Shown here: piece after piece, positions 1 through 12,259 of the stretch
Numbering within the stretch: position 1 is the first letter of the stretch
Layout: the number at the start of each line of letters is the position of its first letter
Source of the DNA: Vanilla planifolia
Lineage: Eukaryota; Streptophyta; Magnoliopsida; Asparagales; Orchidaceae
Assembly (NCBI GenBank): GCA_023846275.1
Contig: CM043875.1
Location: 7,080,626 to 7,144,625, forward strand
DNA: 64,000 nucleotides
Reading direction: 5' to 3'
Program-made: the position numbers and the translations under genes
The notes under the pieces: model-generated
What the model was told of the DNA's origin: nothing
Databases searched by the model: none
The model's input: only the letters and a program-made list of their open reading frames with translations

Positions 1-2640
1 TTGCTATAAGAATAATTAGTATCAATATAAAAATATTTCCATCTATTATAAGTAAAGTATAACAAAACATCACATACATATGAACAATAATATCATGTAG
101 AAATGTCATAATCTACCAAGCTAAACTAATGCATGATTTGGGTTACTATCATACAAAAATTATAATAATCATTGGCCTTAATAATATAACCCTAAGAGAC
201 ATTATTTATTTAATACCCATTAGGACTCTTAAATCTCTATAATATCATATTCTTGTGATGTAGTTAAATAGATGCTCAATATTCACCAAAAAATTAACAC
301 TCCCTCCATACTTATAGTACTCTTAACCTAAAAGTTGTACTCAATCAATAATTTAATCTAACACTATGTAAGAGTCTAATCACATGAAACTATATCTCTA
401 AGATCTCTTAAAGAGTACTCAATAATTATGTGACACTCAACTAAACCTAGAAGTCTAATAATGTAGTCTAACATTCCATAATCTAGGAAGTCCTATCATG
501 CAAAATGGACCCTCCATAGTGCTTTATGAGATCTATAGGTAATTGGTTTCCTCCTTATGCTTGAGAGCCCAATCTTATGGTCTACTGCATCAACCATTAT
601 AATTCATTAAGATTCTCTCACTTAACATCTTGTACATGTTAACCTTATTTTAAAGCATAATAAATAATTCTTTAAGATAACTAAGGGATATTCCTTTAAC
701 TCTAATTTTTTATCTAAAATGATCTTAAGGTTTTCTCAAAAATCATACATGACTACCTAAGAATTATAGTGATTTTTTTCAAAACTCTTATCAACTATCT
801 AGGTATTTTAGGGTTTTCTTCCAAATCTTAACTAATCATCTTTGGTTATCTTAAGACTTTTTTATTCTTATTTAAGCTATCATCTGAGCTTCTACTCAAG
901 CCTACAACCTTATACTTAAACCTTAGACACAATTCTAAGATATACTCTTTTCTTTCTAAATAAGGTTCAAATGAGTTTCACCAATGACTCATATGCCTCT
1001 TAGGCTAACTTGAGCCACTGCACCTTTCTAAAAATCACTCTTGAGCTAGACATATTCTCAAACTATCATATAGGATTTTCAACCTATCTTAAGAGCCTAA
1101 AGGAGCTATTCATGGTCTTACTCAATAAATCCAAGGCATGCTTATGGTTTAATTGGCACTTATAAGAATAACTAGCCCTTTGACTGAGCCTTAACACGAC
1201 CTTAAGGCCATAATTGAGTTGTCACTCAACCTTAAAGTTTATTTAAGGTATAAGCTAAGAGCCTCTTCAAATGAAGGCATTATATATTGTATGCTCAATG
1301 ACTCACCAAGTGCTCATATTCTTAGTCTAATCTTAAATCATTCCTTTAAGGTTTTCTTATGTTAAACCAAATCCTAAGAACAATGAAAGCCTAATTTGAG
1401 ACTAAGTCTTACCTTATTTAAGATTTGCCTTAAAGCTACATTATCCAAAGCCGATTTTCATAAGCGAACCATGACCTTATCCATCTAAAATATCAAATTC
1501 TAAGATTCTTCTAAATGCCATAAGTCACTTTCAAACCTATGTATGGTTAACTAAGAACTTCACTTGAACTTAGCCTCGTCATCTACTAAAAACTAACCCT
1601 CTCATATTAATAATCATATAAAAGTTAGATTTTCTTCATCTTGATAAACATAACCAATCTCATTACCTAAAATCATACATAGCCAAATTATCATCCACTA
1701 GATTTAATCATACATGGAAATTATGATCATGCTTCTTTACTAAACTTAATCTAATCTCAAACCTTGATTATTCATGGCCAAATCTCAACCATTTTTGTGA
1801 GGCTACTTGAAACCTTCATCTAACCTAGCCTTCATTTAAGGCAAAATTTGAGCTTCCCAATCTTCTTATCTAAAAAATTTAGAGCTCTTAAATATCTTAA
1901 AAGTCATCAAAGTCCTCATAAGGTCTCAACAATGCCTCCTATGGCCTTAATCGAGTTGTGACAATCAATAAAGGCATACTTAAGGCAATGATCCACTTGG
2001 CCAAAAGAATTCATCACTAATATTTGGTTGCAAATGCAAATTTCAAGCTAAAAGTATATGAACTAATTTTGGGATGTAATTTTATATAAGAAAAACTAGA
2101 ACTTTCACTTATGCATGGTTTCCTTTTCTATATCAATTCATCATGTCATGAAAATAATCTTGACAACATGAATTCATTATGAAATATGCTAAGCCATTAG
2201 ATGGAAAATTATGGGAATAATCTTAGCATCATGATTTTTCTCTCAAACTTGAATTGAATCTAGGTTTTCATGTGATCAAACACAACATTAAATCTAATAT
2301 TTTATATGATCTTAATCATATAAGAATCGCATTAATATGGTTCAATCATGGTATCATGCTTAACATCAAACAAATCTAAATCTCAATTTTCATGTAAAGA
2401 ACATAACAATAAATATCATGATATCAATTATATCTACTCTTATGCATGCTTTTCATGAAATCCTATAGTCATGGTGTGATTTCTTACATCACAAATTTGC
2501 CTTAACATGTTAGATTTAGATGCTCATGTTAATGAAGCATAACAATACAATATCATGATAATAGTCAAACACTATCACAAGTATACTTAACAAATTATTT
2601 TGTTATTAAGTATGTATTTAGTTTATGTGAAAGATCTTGA
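1..2640. other. AT-rich intergenic, probable decayed repeat
   Basis: No gene is supported here; all frames are closed by frequent stops. The stretch is AT-rich with many short words built on 'cttaa' and 'ttaag', the texture of old retrotransposon DNA after cytosine loss. It lies directly downstream, on the minus strand, of a Ty3/gypsy gag relic, so it may be part of the same element or a nested insertion. I could not recognise pol domains in it. Confidence 0.5.
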
Positions 2641-2649
2641 AATTCATTC

Positions 2650-3000
2650 TCCTCTTAAGCTGTGTAATAAACTACTCCAAGGAATAAGCCTTATCCTTCT
2701 TCAAGCTTTCCATTTCCTCCTTTTGTTGCTCTTGCTTTATTCTCCTTCCTTACTTCCTCTTGGGTAAGGTCCTCCTTGAATCCTCCCATGAATATGGTTT
2801 CTAAACACTAGCAAAAATTGTGCAAAGGATCCCTTTATAATCAACTAAATAAGTCTTCTATAATTAAGACACCTCAAGATAATTTAGTTAGTGTTTTTTC
2901 CTCTTTGCTATCATAGTTGCTCTTTTAATTTCCTTAAAGAAAGCTATCTCATAAATCCTTAATATAATCAATTACAACTTTCATAAATTTAATGTGCCTC
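2650..3000 (-). mobile_element. Ty3/gypsy gag fragment (decayed)
   Basis: Reading the minus strand, a stop-riddled frame contains FMGGFKEDLTQEE (around 2740-2790). This matches the retrotransposon gag block normally written as FMGGLKPEI in plant Ty3/gypsy elements. Just upstream in the same direction are KEEKTLTKLS and RDPLHNF, which fit the preceding part of the gag domain (a lysine/leucine stretch, then a region before the FMGG block). Stops and small shifts interrupt it, so it cannot encode protein. The neighbours are AT-rich repeats with no host gene. The family match is from motif order, not from a database search. Confidence 0.6.
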
Positions 3001-5289
3001 AAGTAATGTCATGGTTACGGATAAGGCTAATTCAATCTCTTGTTAATTTTCTTACATTTGAGAAAATTAAAATTACAAATCTTCTTATCTCAAGAAACAA
3101 CTTTGATTATGGTGTACTTTTGATCATTGTACCACTTGTTTAATGATAATAAAACTATTATATTATATTTACTAATACTTTTCTTAAGTGTTATTTTTAG
3201 ATCATGTGTCTCTCACATAGGTTATTCATATGAAGAGGTTGATTAAAGTTTAGGTGTAAACCATAATTGTCACCAACAAAAACATAAACTTAAGCATCAC
3301 TTAAAGAATATCATTATTAAGACAATTTTTTATTAGTAAAAGAATGTCAAAACTTATAATAATTTTTTAAAAGAAGTAGATTTTTTTCATTTAAGGCATG
3401 CATTTCATATATTTTTACCCACATTTACATATGCCTTAAAGAACATTAGAAATAGTGGTTTGCATATGCATGATAGAATCAACTCTCATATATTACATTA
3501 TTCATCATTATTTTATATTCCTTACTTTAAAATATTCTATCATAATGAGTTATATCATGTTTTAAGACTAAAGTAAGTTAGAATTAAAAAAAGATTGAAT
3601 TAAATGAGGTTTGTATTAATATAACTAATAGTATTTGAATGATTATTCAATCATATAATATTATAAGTTAATATTTAGATTGGATAGAAGAATAGTTAAG
3701 GACAATCTAGGTTAGGTATACTAAATAAACTTATAATACATGTATGATACACTTATCATACAAGTATATTAATGGTTCATCTAAATTATTTTATTTGAGT
3801 TTTGGTGTTCTTAAACTTTATATAGTATGTTGTCATTTTTCTTACTAATATGATATATTTATTAAGAAGATTGGACAACAAATCAAACCATGTGATATTA
3901 AGTATATAAATTAAAGATTATAATGTCATATAAGTATAATAATTGCTTCATATTTGTATGATTAGTATGTTAATATAGTTATCATTTAAAACTTAAGTGA
4001 TAAGCAAGTTGGATTTCATCATAACTGTATAATAGCTATTACCTGAGAGCTTAATATTAAGGACTTAGGTTTGAGTAAGCTTATTTTTACCGTACATGTA
4101 TGATATCATTTTCATACCTATTGATATCATTTTACTTAAGAGCTTGGTAATGAGACTTAGTCATACATTGAATATATATTACATTGTCGGAGTACGATTC
4201 ACGTATCATATAAATATGATATGTTAAATAACTATAGATGAGCTTGTCATTGGAGTGATCATAGTGTACAATCTTGTATCGTACAACATTTTTTTTAGAG
4301 CTTAGAGAAGATTTTTTTATTTATACTTATATTATGCTTCATCATACAAGTATTATAAATTTAAAATATGAACAATATAGTAGTATGATATGTGAATCAT
4401 ACAAGTATTATCGATTTAGAGTGTGAGTTATTCTAGTTTTAACTAATTTTTAACTTAGTTAATATAGTAGGGTTTGGAGGCATCTGAGAGCTTAAAAAAG
4501 TCTATTTTTCAAAACATTATAAAAAAGATATTCTTAATTAAAAATTTGAAGGAACTCACTTTACATTCATCATTTTTAAGGAGAAGAGAAGAATAAAATT
4601 TAGATTACATGCATTGATTTCATCTTCACAACCTTCATTTCTCATTGAGTTAAGTTTTATGTTTTTATACTTATTTCCTTAAGAAACATTATATACATTA
4701 TTGGATTATTGTAATCACATTAGTATGTCTCTTGTTTAATTTTTTATTTGATTTTAAGACTTTATATTGAGCTTTTAATTGGTTATTTTTGTCTCATTAT
4801 TGGGACATTTTATTTAATCTTTTGTTTTTATTAAGCTAGTATCATATGCTTTTATTAAGCAGATGTTGTAGTCCTTTATTAAGCCAATTTTTTAAGCTGA
4901 TGTTTTAGTGTTGTTGCCTAACCATTTGGCCAAAGGTGCATATTAATCCAAGTTGGATTAAATCATTTGAAATTATTGTGTATTTTAACTTGTACTATAA
5001 CACAATAAGTTTTACAAAGCCTAACAACATTTTCTTAAGATTATTATTATAAGAATTAACAAGATTAAGAATAAGAAAAGTATTTTATTGTGATATTAAT
5101 TGAGTTTTGAGTTTGCTTGAACTTTTAACTTACATAATTCACTCTTTTCTTGTGATATTTTATTCCATATTTTATCATAGATTTCTTATTTTTTAGGTAA
5201 TTACAAAAATTAAGATGCTAGTTCATGATTTAAGTTAGATCAAAACCATTCCAAACCAATTCTAAGTCAAACCAAAACCAGACCATACC
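3001..5289. repeat. AT-rich repeat rich in 'tgtatgat/atcataca' words
   Basis: No coding potential is seen. From about 3700 to 4450 the words catacaagtat, tgtatgat and tatcataca recur many times on both strands, often as short near-palindromes. The same word set dominates other segments of this window (20.7-21.5 kb, 56.9-57.5 kb, 58.8-59.4 kb). The likeliest explanation is the U3 part of an old LTR retrotransposon family, but termini, primer-binding site and target duplication were not identified. Confidence 0.4.
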
Positions 5290-5640
5290 TCTTTTTTGCA
5301 TAAAAATTTTTATATTAAAGTCAGCTTAAATAGTTACCTCTTCTTGCTAGTTTTTGGTCCTTAGCTTTCTGGCTTTTCTCCTATTTTAATCTTTTTTCTC
5401 CTCTTCCACTTGATTTCAAAGCTTCTCTTGGAGTATAGCAACACATTTTCCTTCTCCTTTGTATTAATTCTCCTCTCTTTCGTTACAACTTTTTCTATAA
5501 CCAAACTCTCTTCCTCATGAACTTTCAAAACTCTCCCTTCTTATTTATACTCCTAAACTTTCTTATCATCATAGCTTTAACACATCCAAAAATTTATTTC
5601 AAACCCAATCCCAGGGGTGGTAAAGGTTGAATTAAAAATT
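5290..5640 (-). repeat. LTR-like segment with TATA box
   Basis: On the minus strand this block reads as a TATA-like site (gtataaataa, around 5541-5550) followed by a long purine-rich, G/A-dominated tract and then an agaggtaac word near 5330. A TATA box followed by a purine-rich leader and a gaggtaag-type word is the usual look of the U3-R-U5 part of plant Ty3/gypsy LTRs. No paired LTR or TG...CA ends were found, so this is inference from sequence style and from its position among other gypsy remnants. Confidence 0.4.
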
Positions 5641-5919
5641 TTCAAATCTATTCTTGACTATTTAAAGAAATTATATGTATATTCTTTTCTTTAAAATTCA
5701 TCAGTAATTAATTAGACCTCTCAAAAATAACAAACTAAACTCCTTTAGTTCTCTCTTAAGGAGCCTTATTTAATTATGCACTCAGATAATATTTTTCAAT
5801 AAATTTGAAACCTTGGCATACTTTTTAAGATTATAATAATTTAATATTATTTTAATCTATGAATATTTAATTTTAAAAATCTAATTTTATTTTCTTAAAT
5901 TAAACATAAATACAATCAT

Positions 5920-6380
5920 GTGAGCTTTAATTTTAATATTTACAACATATTAAGCATAATAAAAAGTATAAGTTGTTACATATTAGAAATATCCTATGGT
6001 TTAATAGCATATCACTATGGGTTCTATCGAGGGATCTATCTAATACATGATGCCTTAACTATTTCAAGCATCTTGCTTTTTTTTCTTAACATAATTTTTA
6101 TCTTAATTTTTTAAGCCCTTTCAACTTCATAACCAATTTATTTATTTATATTTAAAAATTTATTTTCCTTTTATTTGGAATTTTCACCAATAGTTAAATT
6201 TAATCATGCTCAAATTCCTATGTTGATATGCCATGTTTGAAAGAAATTATGCATAACATAGAAGACATTTTATCAAGCAATACCATAGTTTGATAATAAG
6301 AAAATAAGCCTAACATGTAATTTCCCAATGTTAAAACTATAGTAATTAATAGGCATATTTATCCATAAATTTACCATCAC
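5920..6380. other. AT-rich intergenic, nothing recognised
   Basis: A 64-codon open frame (5920-6114, plus) consists almost entirely of I, L, F, Y and S codons, as expected from random AT-rich DNA. It has no recognisable motif and I do not call it a gene. Confidence 0.5.
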
Positions 6381-6760
6381 AAAAAACACCATCAAGCTCT
6401 AATATGATGAGGATATTCATCATTCATTTAGATCTTTTTTCTATAATTTGGATTTTAATTAAAATCATATATACATCAAGCATATGCATAAAATATATAA
6501 AGCATGCTTACCTTTGTTTGATATTGTGGTCACCCCTTGTGATTGCTCTATTCGTGATATTTCTCTTTTCTCATAATAAAATTCTTCTCTTTCTTTTCCT
6601 TTCTTTGGCTGAGTTGTCTAGGGAAGTTTTCTCAAATTCCTTAAGCTTCCTTAATTGCACCTTAATGTCTTTCTCTCTTCACTTTGACAACATCAAAGAT
6701 CAAATTACATATTGTAGCCACTCAATAATTGTTGTACTAATCTACATTCCTTGAAGATTT
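6380..6760 (-). repeat. LTR-like segment, related to the one at 18.5 kb
   Basis: Reading the minus strand, this block has a purine-rich tract followed by gaccacaatatcaaacaaag and gtaagcatg. A closely similar arrangement (gaccactatgatacaaatca then aggtaggtat) occurs on the minus strand near 18,560-18,590, next to a gypsy integrase relic. The shared order suggests two diverged copies of the same LTR U5 region. The 116-codon plus-strand frame across this segment (6404-6754) is hydrophobic low-complexity sequence and is not supported as a gene. Confidence 0.45.
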
Positions 6761-7329
6761 AGCCAATCATTGCTTTTACTATTTAAAAGTTGATCCAAAG
6801 CTTTGAGACATTCTTAAAAATAGTTTAGTACTTAATTTTTAGTATTATGTTATAATATTAATATATAAAATAATATTTATAATCTAATAAATTTAGTCAT
6901 TAAAGAGTGTTACTTATATATTAAACTTAAGAAGTTGAAGCAAATAAATCTGGAAAGTCGATGGAAGTGATAGTTGATGAGCAATGAGCGATGAGTGATG
7001 GGCATCATGCTATGGATGACAAGAGATGAGAGATAGGAAAGGTAATCTATGGCTCAATAGAGGATTCATCAATGAACTTTCAATTTATAGATTAAGCTTA
7101 GAAGTAATAATATGGCCTCACCTTGATTCAAATTTTTAATTGAACATTTGGGTTGCTCAATTTGATGGTAGGTTCAAGAGGACTCCACTCCTTTAAATGC
7201 TCCTTCGTTGAGGTTTTGGGTTGACCTATCAATTGTTCCTTATTTCAAAAGAAATTCATCTTAATATTCAAAGGAAAAAAAAACAAAAATTATCTTTGAA
7301 GAAGATAAAATACAAAAAAACGGTCCTTC

Positions 7330-7802
7330 ATTTAGGTTGACGTTGATTAGCAAATTCTTGTATGGATGGCTTAGCATGGAAATAATAAGGTATTCAATAA
7401 AATTGGCTTTTAGAGGGAAGTCAAAGTTGGATCACTAAATAGTTGACTTTCTTTATCAATTTTAAAAAGAAGGATTTTCTATGTTGTTGGCTTCATAAGT
7501 CATGGAATATGGTAGATTTTTAAATGAGAATTTTAAAGTCGCATCTAGGTTTTCATCTTAATTCTAACCCATCCCTAGCTCCAATATGGGTTTCATTCAA
7601 ACACATACCTATCCACCTCTTCAGTAAAGTGGCTTTGTATTCCATAGCTACATCAATCAAAAATCTACTTAAGGTAGATGCTACATCTCTAAATTTAACT
7701 CATCCAATCATGGAAAGAGTCTATGTCCAAGTAGATTTAGTAAAAGAATTTTCAAAATGGATCAAAAGTATACAAAAGGGAAGTAGTTCTAATGGATTCT
7801 AG
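7330..7802 (+). pseudogene. LINE ORF1 remnant: DUF4283 domain
   Basis: An open frame from 7524 to 7802 contains PIWVSFKHIPIHLFSK, then TSIKNLLKVDATSLNL and MERVYVQVDLVKE. This is the DUF4283 pattern of plant LINE first ORFs: a PxWV..LPxHxF segment, a leader to VD..T, then V.V..DL. The N-terminal half of the domain lies just upstream in other frames (around 7330-7520), so at least one frameshift separates the halves. Proteins of this kind bind the element's RNA. The zinc knuckle that normally follows is present at 7836. It is not expected to be a functional gene. Confidence 0.75.
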
Positions 7803-7835
7803 AAAAAGATCTAATATGAAAATCTTCTTAACTAT

Positions 7836-7877
7836 TGCTCAATATGTTACAAGCAGGATCACTCTTCTATTCAATGT
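7836..7877 (+). pseudogene. LINE ORF1 zinc knuckle (CCHC)
   Basis: Fourteen codons spell CSICYKQDHSSIQC, a perfect C-x2-C-x4-H-x4-C zinc knuckle. It lies 33 bases after the DUF4283 frame stops. In plant LINEs this knuckle follows DUF4283 in the nucleic-acid-binding ORF1 protein, so the order supports a single ancestral ORF now cut by a stop. Confidence 0.75.
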
Positions 7878-8185
7878 AACACAACACAATGAATTTGGAC
7901 ACACAGTGCCCCATTGAATTGGCTAAACCTCCAACTAAATGAAACTAGAGATTGAGAAACAACAAGAAACCTAAGATGAATCTTACCAAACCAATACTAT
8001 AACCAATAAGCTCTCCAAATTGTAATGTTAAGGAAGATAAATCTCAATACTGAGTCCTAATAAGGTTGGAAACTCCAATAGTTGTGATGTTTTAGATGAA
8101 GCTCAAAATGAAAGTGTGAATAATAAACTTAGTTTGGTAGAAAGGGAGAGAAAAATAACTTTAAATAAGATTTCAGATGATTATG

Positions 8186-8570
8186 AAGCTTTCAAAAAAA
8201 ATATTAATCTTTAAGTGCTTAAGGAAGTAAAAAATGATATACATGAAAGAGTCATAAACTTTAGATTAATGCAACATGATCAAAGCAATTTTACTCCTAT
8301 ATAGACTAGTAAATCTAAAAGAAGAACAAAGAGAGGCTTAGAATGTTTTACCAGTTTGAAAGGGACATGTAAAACATGTAGAAAGCTTTCAAAAAAACCT
8401 TGATCTTGACCTATTTAAAGAATTCAGAAATGATATACATGAAAGAGCAGTATACTTTGGATTAATATAACCTGATCAAAATAATTTTACTCATATATAG
8501 ATTAGTAGATCTAAAAGAAGAGCAAAGAGAGGCTTCGAATGTTGGACTAGTTTGAAAGGGTCATGTATAA
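8186..8570 (+). repeat. Tandem duplication (two ~190-bp copies) inside the LINE
   Basis: Two diverged direct copies lie side by side: about 8186-8372 and about 8383-8570. Both run through aagctttcaaaaaaa, aatgatatacatgaaagag, cctgatcaaa/catgatcaaa, actcctatatagactagt or its variant, aagaagagcaaagagaggct, and agtttgaaaggg. The copies differ at many scattered bases, so the duplication is old. They fall between ORF1 and the endonuclease of the LINE, a part of the element with little constraint. Confidence 0.75.
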
Positions 8571-8989
8571 GCTCAAACTTTTTACAAATCATGGATCAAA
8601 CAAACATCAATAGATAATACCCTTATTTGGAACATAAGAGAGGTCATGAACATGTGATAAAACTCTTGCTTCAAGCATCTAATTGTTTTCAAAAAATACC
8701 ATATTAGTTGTTCTATTATAAACAATGTGAAATGTAAGAAGCTACCCAACTTAGTTATATCATTAGGTTTTGAACATTATGCAAAGCATTCCTCCAAAAA
8801 GATCTAGGTGCTTTGGAAAGAAGGCTTACAATGTCAAAATCTAAATGATGATGAATAATTCATTCATTTAATTATTAACAAACTTGGAAGTCAATTATCA
8901 ATGTACCTTTAGCCTATGCTAAGTGTATAAGAGTTAAGAGAATAACATTGTGGAATATTTGAAATTTAATTATAATAGATCTCAAAGTA

Positions 8990-9300
8990 CCATGGATGGT
9001 TGTGGGAGACTATAACATTATTGTTTTCATGAATAAATGTAAGGGTCCTTCCACTCCTACCTTGGCTACAATGCATGAGTTTAAGGACTACATAAACCAA
9101 TGTAGCTAGAAAGACCTCCCTTAATTGGCCTTGATGTTCACTTGGGTTGAAAAAAGAAAAAGAAAATTGGTTTGAAAAAGGCTTGACAAAATTCTAGTAA
9201 ATAAACATTGGATAGAAACCCACTCCATAACAAACGTATAACATCTAAGCAAAATGGGTTCAAACCACTCACCACTATTGCTTTAATACCCTAAAGCTCA
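8990..9300 (+). pseudogene. LINE endonuclease domain remnant
   Basis: From 8990 the plus strand reads PWMVVGDYNIIVFMNKCKG, the hallmark 'PW.v.GDFN' block of the exonuclease-endonuclease-phosphatase domain in plant LINEs. It is followed after a stop by LMFTWVEKRKRK and KRLDKILVNKHW, corresponding to the usual FTW.N and RLDR.L.N blocks, and then by a GSNHSPLLL-like segment matching the catalytic SDH.P motif. Internal stops show it is dead. The domain would have nicked the target DNA during integration. Confidence 0.75.
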
Positions 9301-10480
9301 TGATTCTAGATAGAAACAATTCAAGTGTTAAAACATGTGATCCACACATTTAATGTTTTTTATAGTGGTAGAAAGTAATTGGTCCGTTTCAACACACTTT
9401 TTTGGCATGATAGTTTTAGCATTTAAATTGAGAATGCTAAAAGAATGCCTAAAATAATAGAATAAATCCATATTTGGTAAAATATTTCAAGTGATCATGG
9501 TGGCTAAAAAGGAGGTTAAGAGTGGATAATAAAAATTCTAGCATTATTAATCTGATGAGGACATAATTAAAGTAATCAAAACAAATGATATGCTTATGGA
9601 GGAACTTAATAAAAAAGAAATTTTTTGGCACCAAAAGGTTGGAAATTTATGGCTTAAAGTAGGTGATAGGAACATTAAATCTTTCATGATCTCGTTATGG
9701 AAAACATGTCCAAGCTTAACATTAGTAACATTGAAGATTTAAATGGGCAAATGATAATAGGATATGAAAAAATTCAAGAGACAGTTATACAATATTTTCA
9801 AACACTACTCTATTTTAATAATGTCACATTGGGTAAGGATTTGTTGAACAATATGCATTGATATCTGAGAAAGATAATAATTGGCTTGTGAAGGAGATCA
9901 CAATTGGTGTTTCAATTGGAAAAAGATATGGTGCTTGGAATGGATGGTTTCATTGACATCTTTTTCACAAAATGCTGGAAAATTATAGCTTGTGAAGTGA
10001 TAAAAGCTTTCAATAACTTTACAATAAAAATTCAATTACTAAGGAGATTACAAGTGCAAACCTAGTGCTAATTCATAAGATTGAGTTACTAGGATCATTT
10101 GACTTCAAACCATTTTGTGTATGCAACTTTACTAAAATAATAATACATAAACTACTAGCAACTGAGCTTTACAAACTATTTCCTAAAATCATATCTCTTA
10201 AATAAGTTGGTCTTGTTAAAGGAAGAGAATTATGTATAATATCTTTTTAGTTCAAGAATTAATGGCTTCTCTTAACAAAAAGTTAGAGATTAGAATTTCA
10301 TTCTCAATGTATACTTAAAGAGCACATTTGATAGCACGTCATGGGATTTCTTATATAAGATACTAAAATAATTCATCTTTTTGGCTCATTTTAATGGGTT
10401 AATCAAGAACATTATAAGTAGTTAATGGCTCTCCATCATGGCCAATGACATTCTTAAAAGATTTTTTTGGCTCTCGAAGG

Positions 10481-11056
10481 CACTAAAATAAGGTAATCCT
10501 ATATCTGTGTTATTTAGATTGTCCATGGAGGCTTTTAGTAGGATATTAAATAATCTATTCACAAATAGGAAAATAATGCATCATGCATTACTTAAAAGAT
10601 GCTTATTGATTTCACATCTTAGCTATATTGATAATATAATCATTTTTAACAAAGGAGATCTAAGATCAATGAATTATTTAAATAAATTCTTAAAAGATTT
10701 AAAGACTTGTGAGGTCTTCAATTAAATACAATAAATAATAAATTCTACGATAATAGAGCTATGAAGACTAATAAAATAAGGTAATTTCATCTATGTGCTA
10801 TTTATATTATTTATGGAGGCTTTCAACAAGGTGTTAAATAATCTATTCACAAATAGGAAAGTAATTCATTATGTATTATCTAAAGGATTCTCATTGATTT
10901 TATATCTTAGTTATGTTGATGATAGTCATTTTTAATAAAAGAGATATGAGATCAATGAACTATCTATGAAAATTCCTAAAAGGTTCTAAGGTATGTTTGG
11001 TCTTCAATTAAATGCATAAAATAGCAAATTCTACCCTAACTAAATTATGAAGACAA
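10481..11056 (+). pseudogene. LINE reverse transcriptase core, tandemly duplicated
   Basis: The frame from 10492 reads GNPISVLFRLSMEAFSRILN and later HLSYIDNIIIFNKGD. These match the RT blocks GDPLSP..F...MEALSR and HLL.ADD..IF of plant LINEs; the catalytic YADD/FADD position reads YIDN, so the polymerase site is lost. A second copy of the same block follows at about 10780-11054, starting 288 bases later, with SYVDD-like sequence and extra stops. Both copies end in a shared aaattctac...atgaagac tail. One unit of about 287 bp was therefore duplicated in tandem within the RT. Confidence 0.75.
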
Positions 11057-11139
11057 CATCAACTAAAAATATAAGTAAGATCAAGGGTTTCTAACATAGA
11101 TCTTTTCCCATAACATACCTAAGATGTCCTCTATTTATT

Positions 11140-11340
11140 ATGAAGAAGAAAGAAATATGTTATCAACAAATCCTAAATAAACTAACCAACAAGATGGTAA
11201 GATGGAAGAAAACATTTATATTCGTGGGTGATAGATTAATCTTTCTAATTTATGCCTTGAACTCTATTCTAATTTTTTCACTCGTGACAATACATCTCCC
11301 AATACAAATTATAAATAGAGCTAAAAAACTATGAATCATT
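11140..11340 (+). pseudogene. LINE RT thumb remnant
   Basis: A 64-codon open stretch reads YQQILNKLTNKMVRWKK and then GDRLIFLIYALNSI followed by LVTIHLPIQIINRAKKL. This fits the post-catalytic part of plant LINE reverse transcriptase (YQ.l.dk...v..WK...LS.aGRl.Li..VL.siPiy....f.lP). It sits in the expected order after the RT core. It belongs to the same dead element. Confidence 0.7.
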
Positions 11341-11699
11341 TCCTACGAGGGGAGGTTGATAATGTACACAACATCACTATGTTATTTAGGACAAAGTGTT
11401 TTCTCTTATAATGGTAAATGTTTTAAGATTAAAAAAACTAAATGATATAATGACCACCTACACTTATAAGCTGAACTAGAAGCTTTTGATAAGCAAATTA
11501 TTTTGGGTAACAAAGTGTATGCAAAGGACATCAAGCCAAACATAAAAATGTATAGAGGTAACTATAAATTTAGTGTTAAAAAATACAAATACATCTATAG
11601 ATTCAAGGTCCTTTATTTGGACCCTTACTAAAGATGGGACTTTTAGCTTATAATCTCATGGAATGTCATTAAAAATAAGTTTGTTATCTTGAAATCTAG

Positions 11700-11935
11700 A
11701 AAAATGATCTAGAATGCCACATTGCCCATCAAGTTCTTAATGTTGGTCTAGAGAATATTAAACAAACTTTTGCCTTTCCTAGAGCAATTACACAAATTCA
11801 TTATTCAACTTGCCTCCAACTGTCCTCATTATCCTTGTCAGGACTCTTTAAACCATGCTTTTGTAATTTTTCTTCTAGCAAATAAGGTGTTGTCCTTCTT
11901 TGCCAATGCATTAGCAATCTAATTGGTGATGTCAC
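11700..11935 (+). pseudogene. LINE zf-RVT domain remnant
   Basis: The frame reads NATLPIKFLMLV, a stop, RILNKLLPFLEQLHKF and then NCPHYPCQDSLNHAFVIF. This corresponds to the zf-RVT domain of plant LINEs (PPK.kfFaWr.l...LpT...L..rg...CplC...Et..HlfF.C). The last cysteine and the spacing are degraded. Its position between the RT thumb and RNase H is as expected. Confidence 0.6.
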
Positions 11936-12259
11936 ATAATACTAAAGATATTCTCAACAACTGGTAGTAACAGGTCATGGAGAGCTCAATATGACGTGAA
12001 ATACTTCAAATCCTTCCAATGTTAATATGCTAGAATATCTAAAAGGCAAGGAATAAGAAAGTATACAAGAATAGCAATGAATCAAAGTTAATCATTATCA
12101 ATAATTTTATCAACTATTATTATAACTTATTCAAGTATTTCCCTTTAAGCAAATTGATAAGAGAACATGCTTATGATGCTATTGAGTTTGGTTCCCCTTT
12201 CAAGAAACTAAAAATTAGAATGTGTGATTTAATCTTTTGAAGTTTTTCCCAACATAGTG

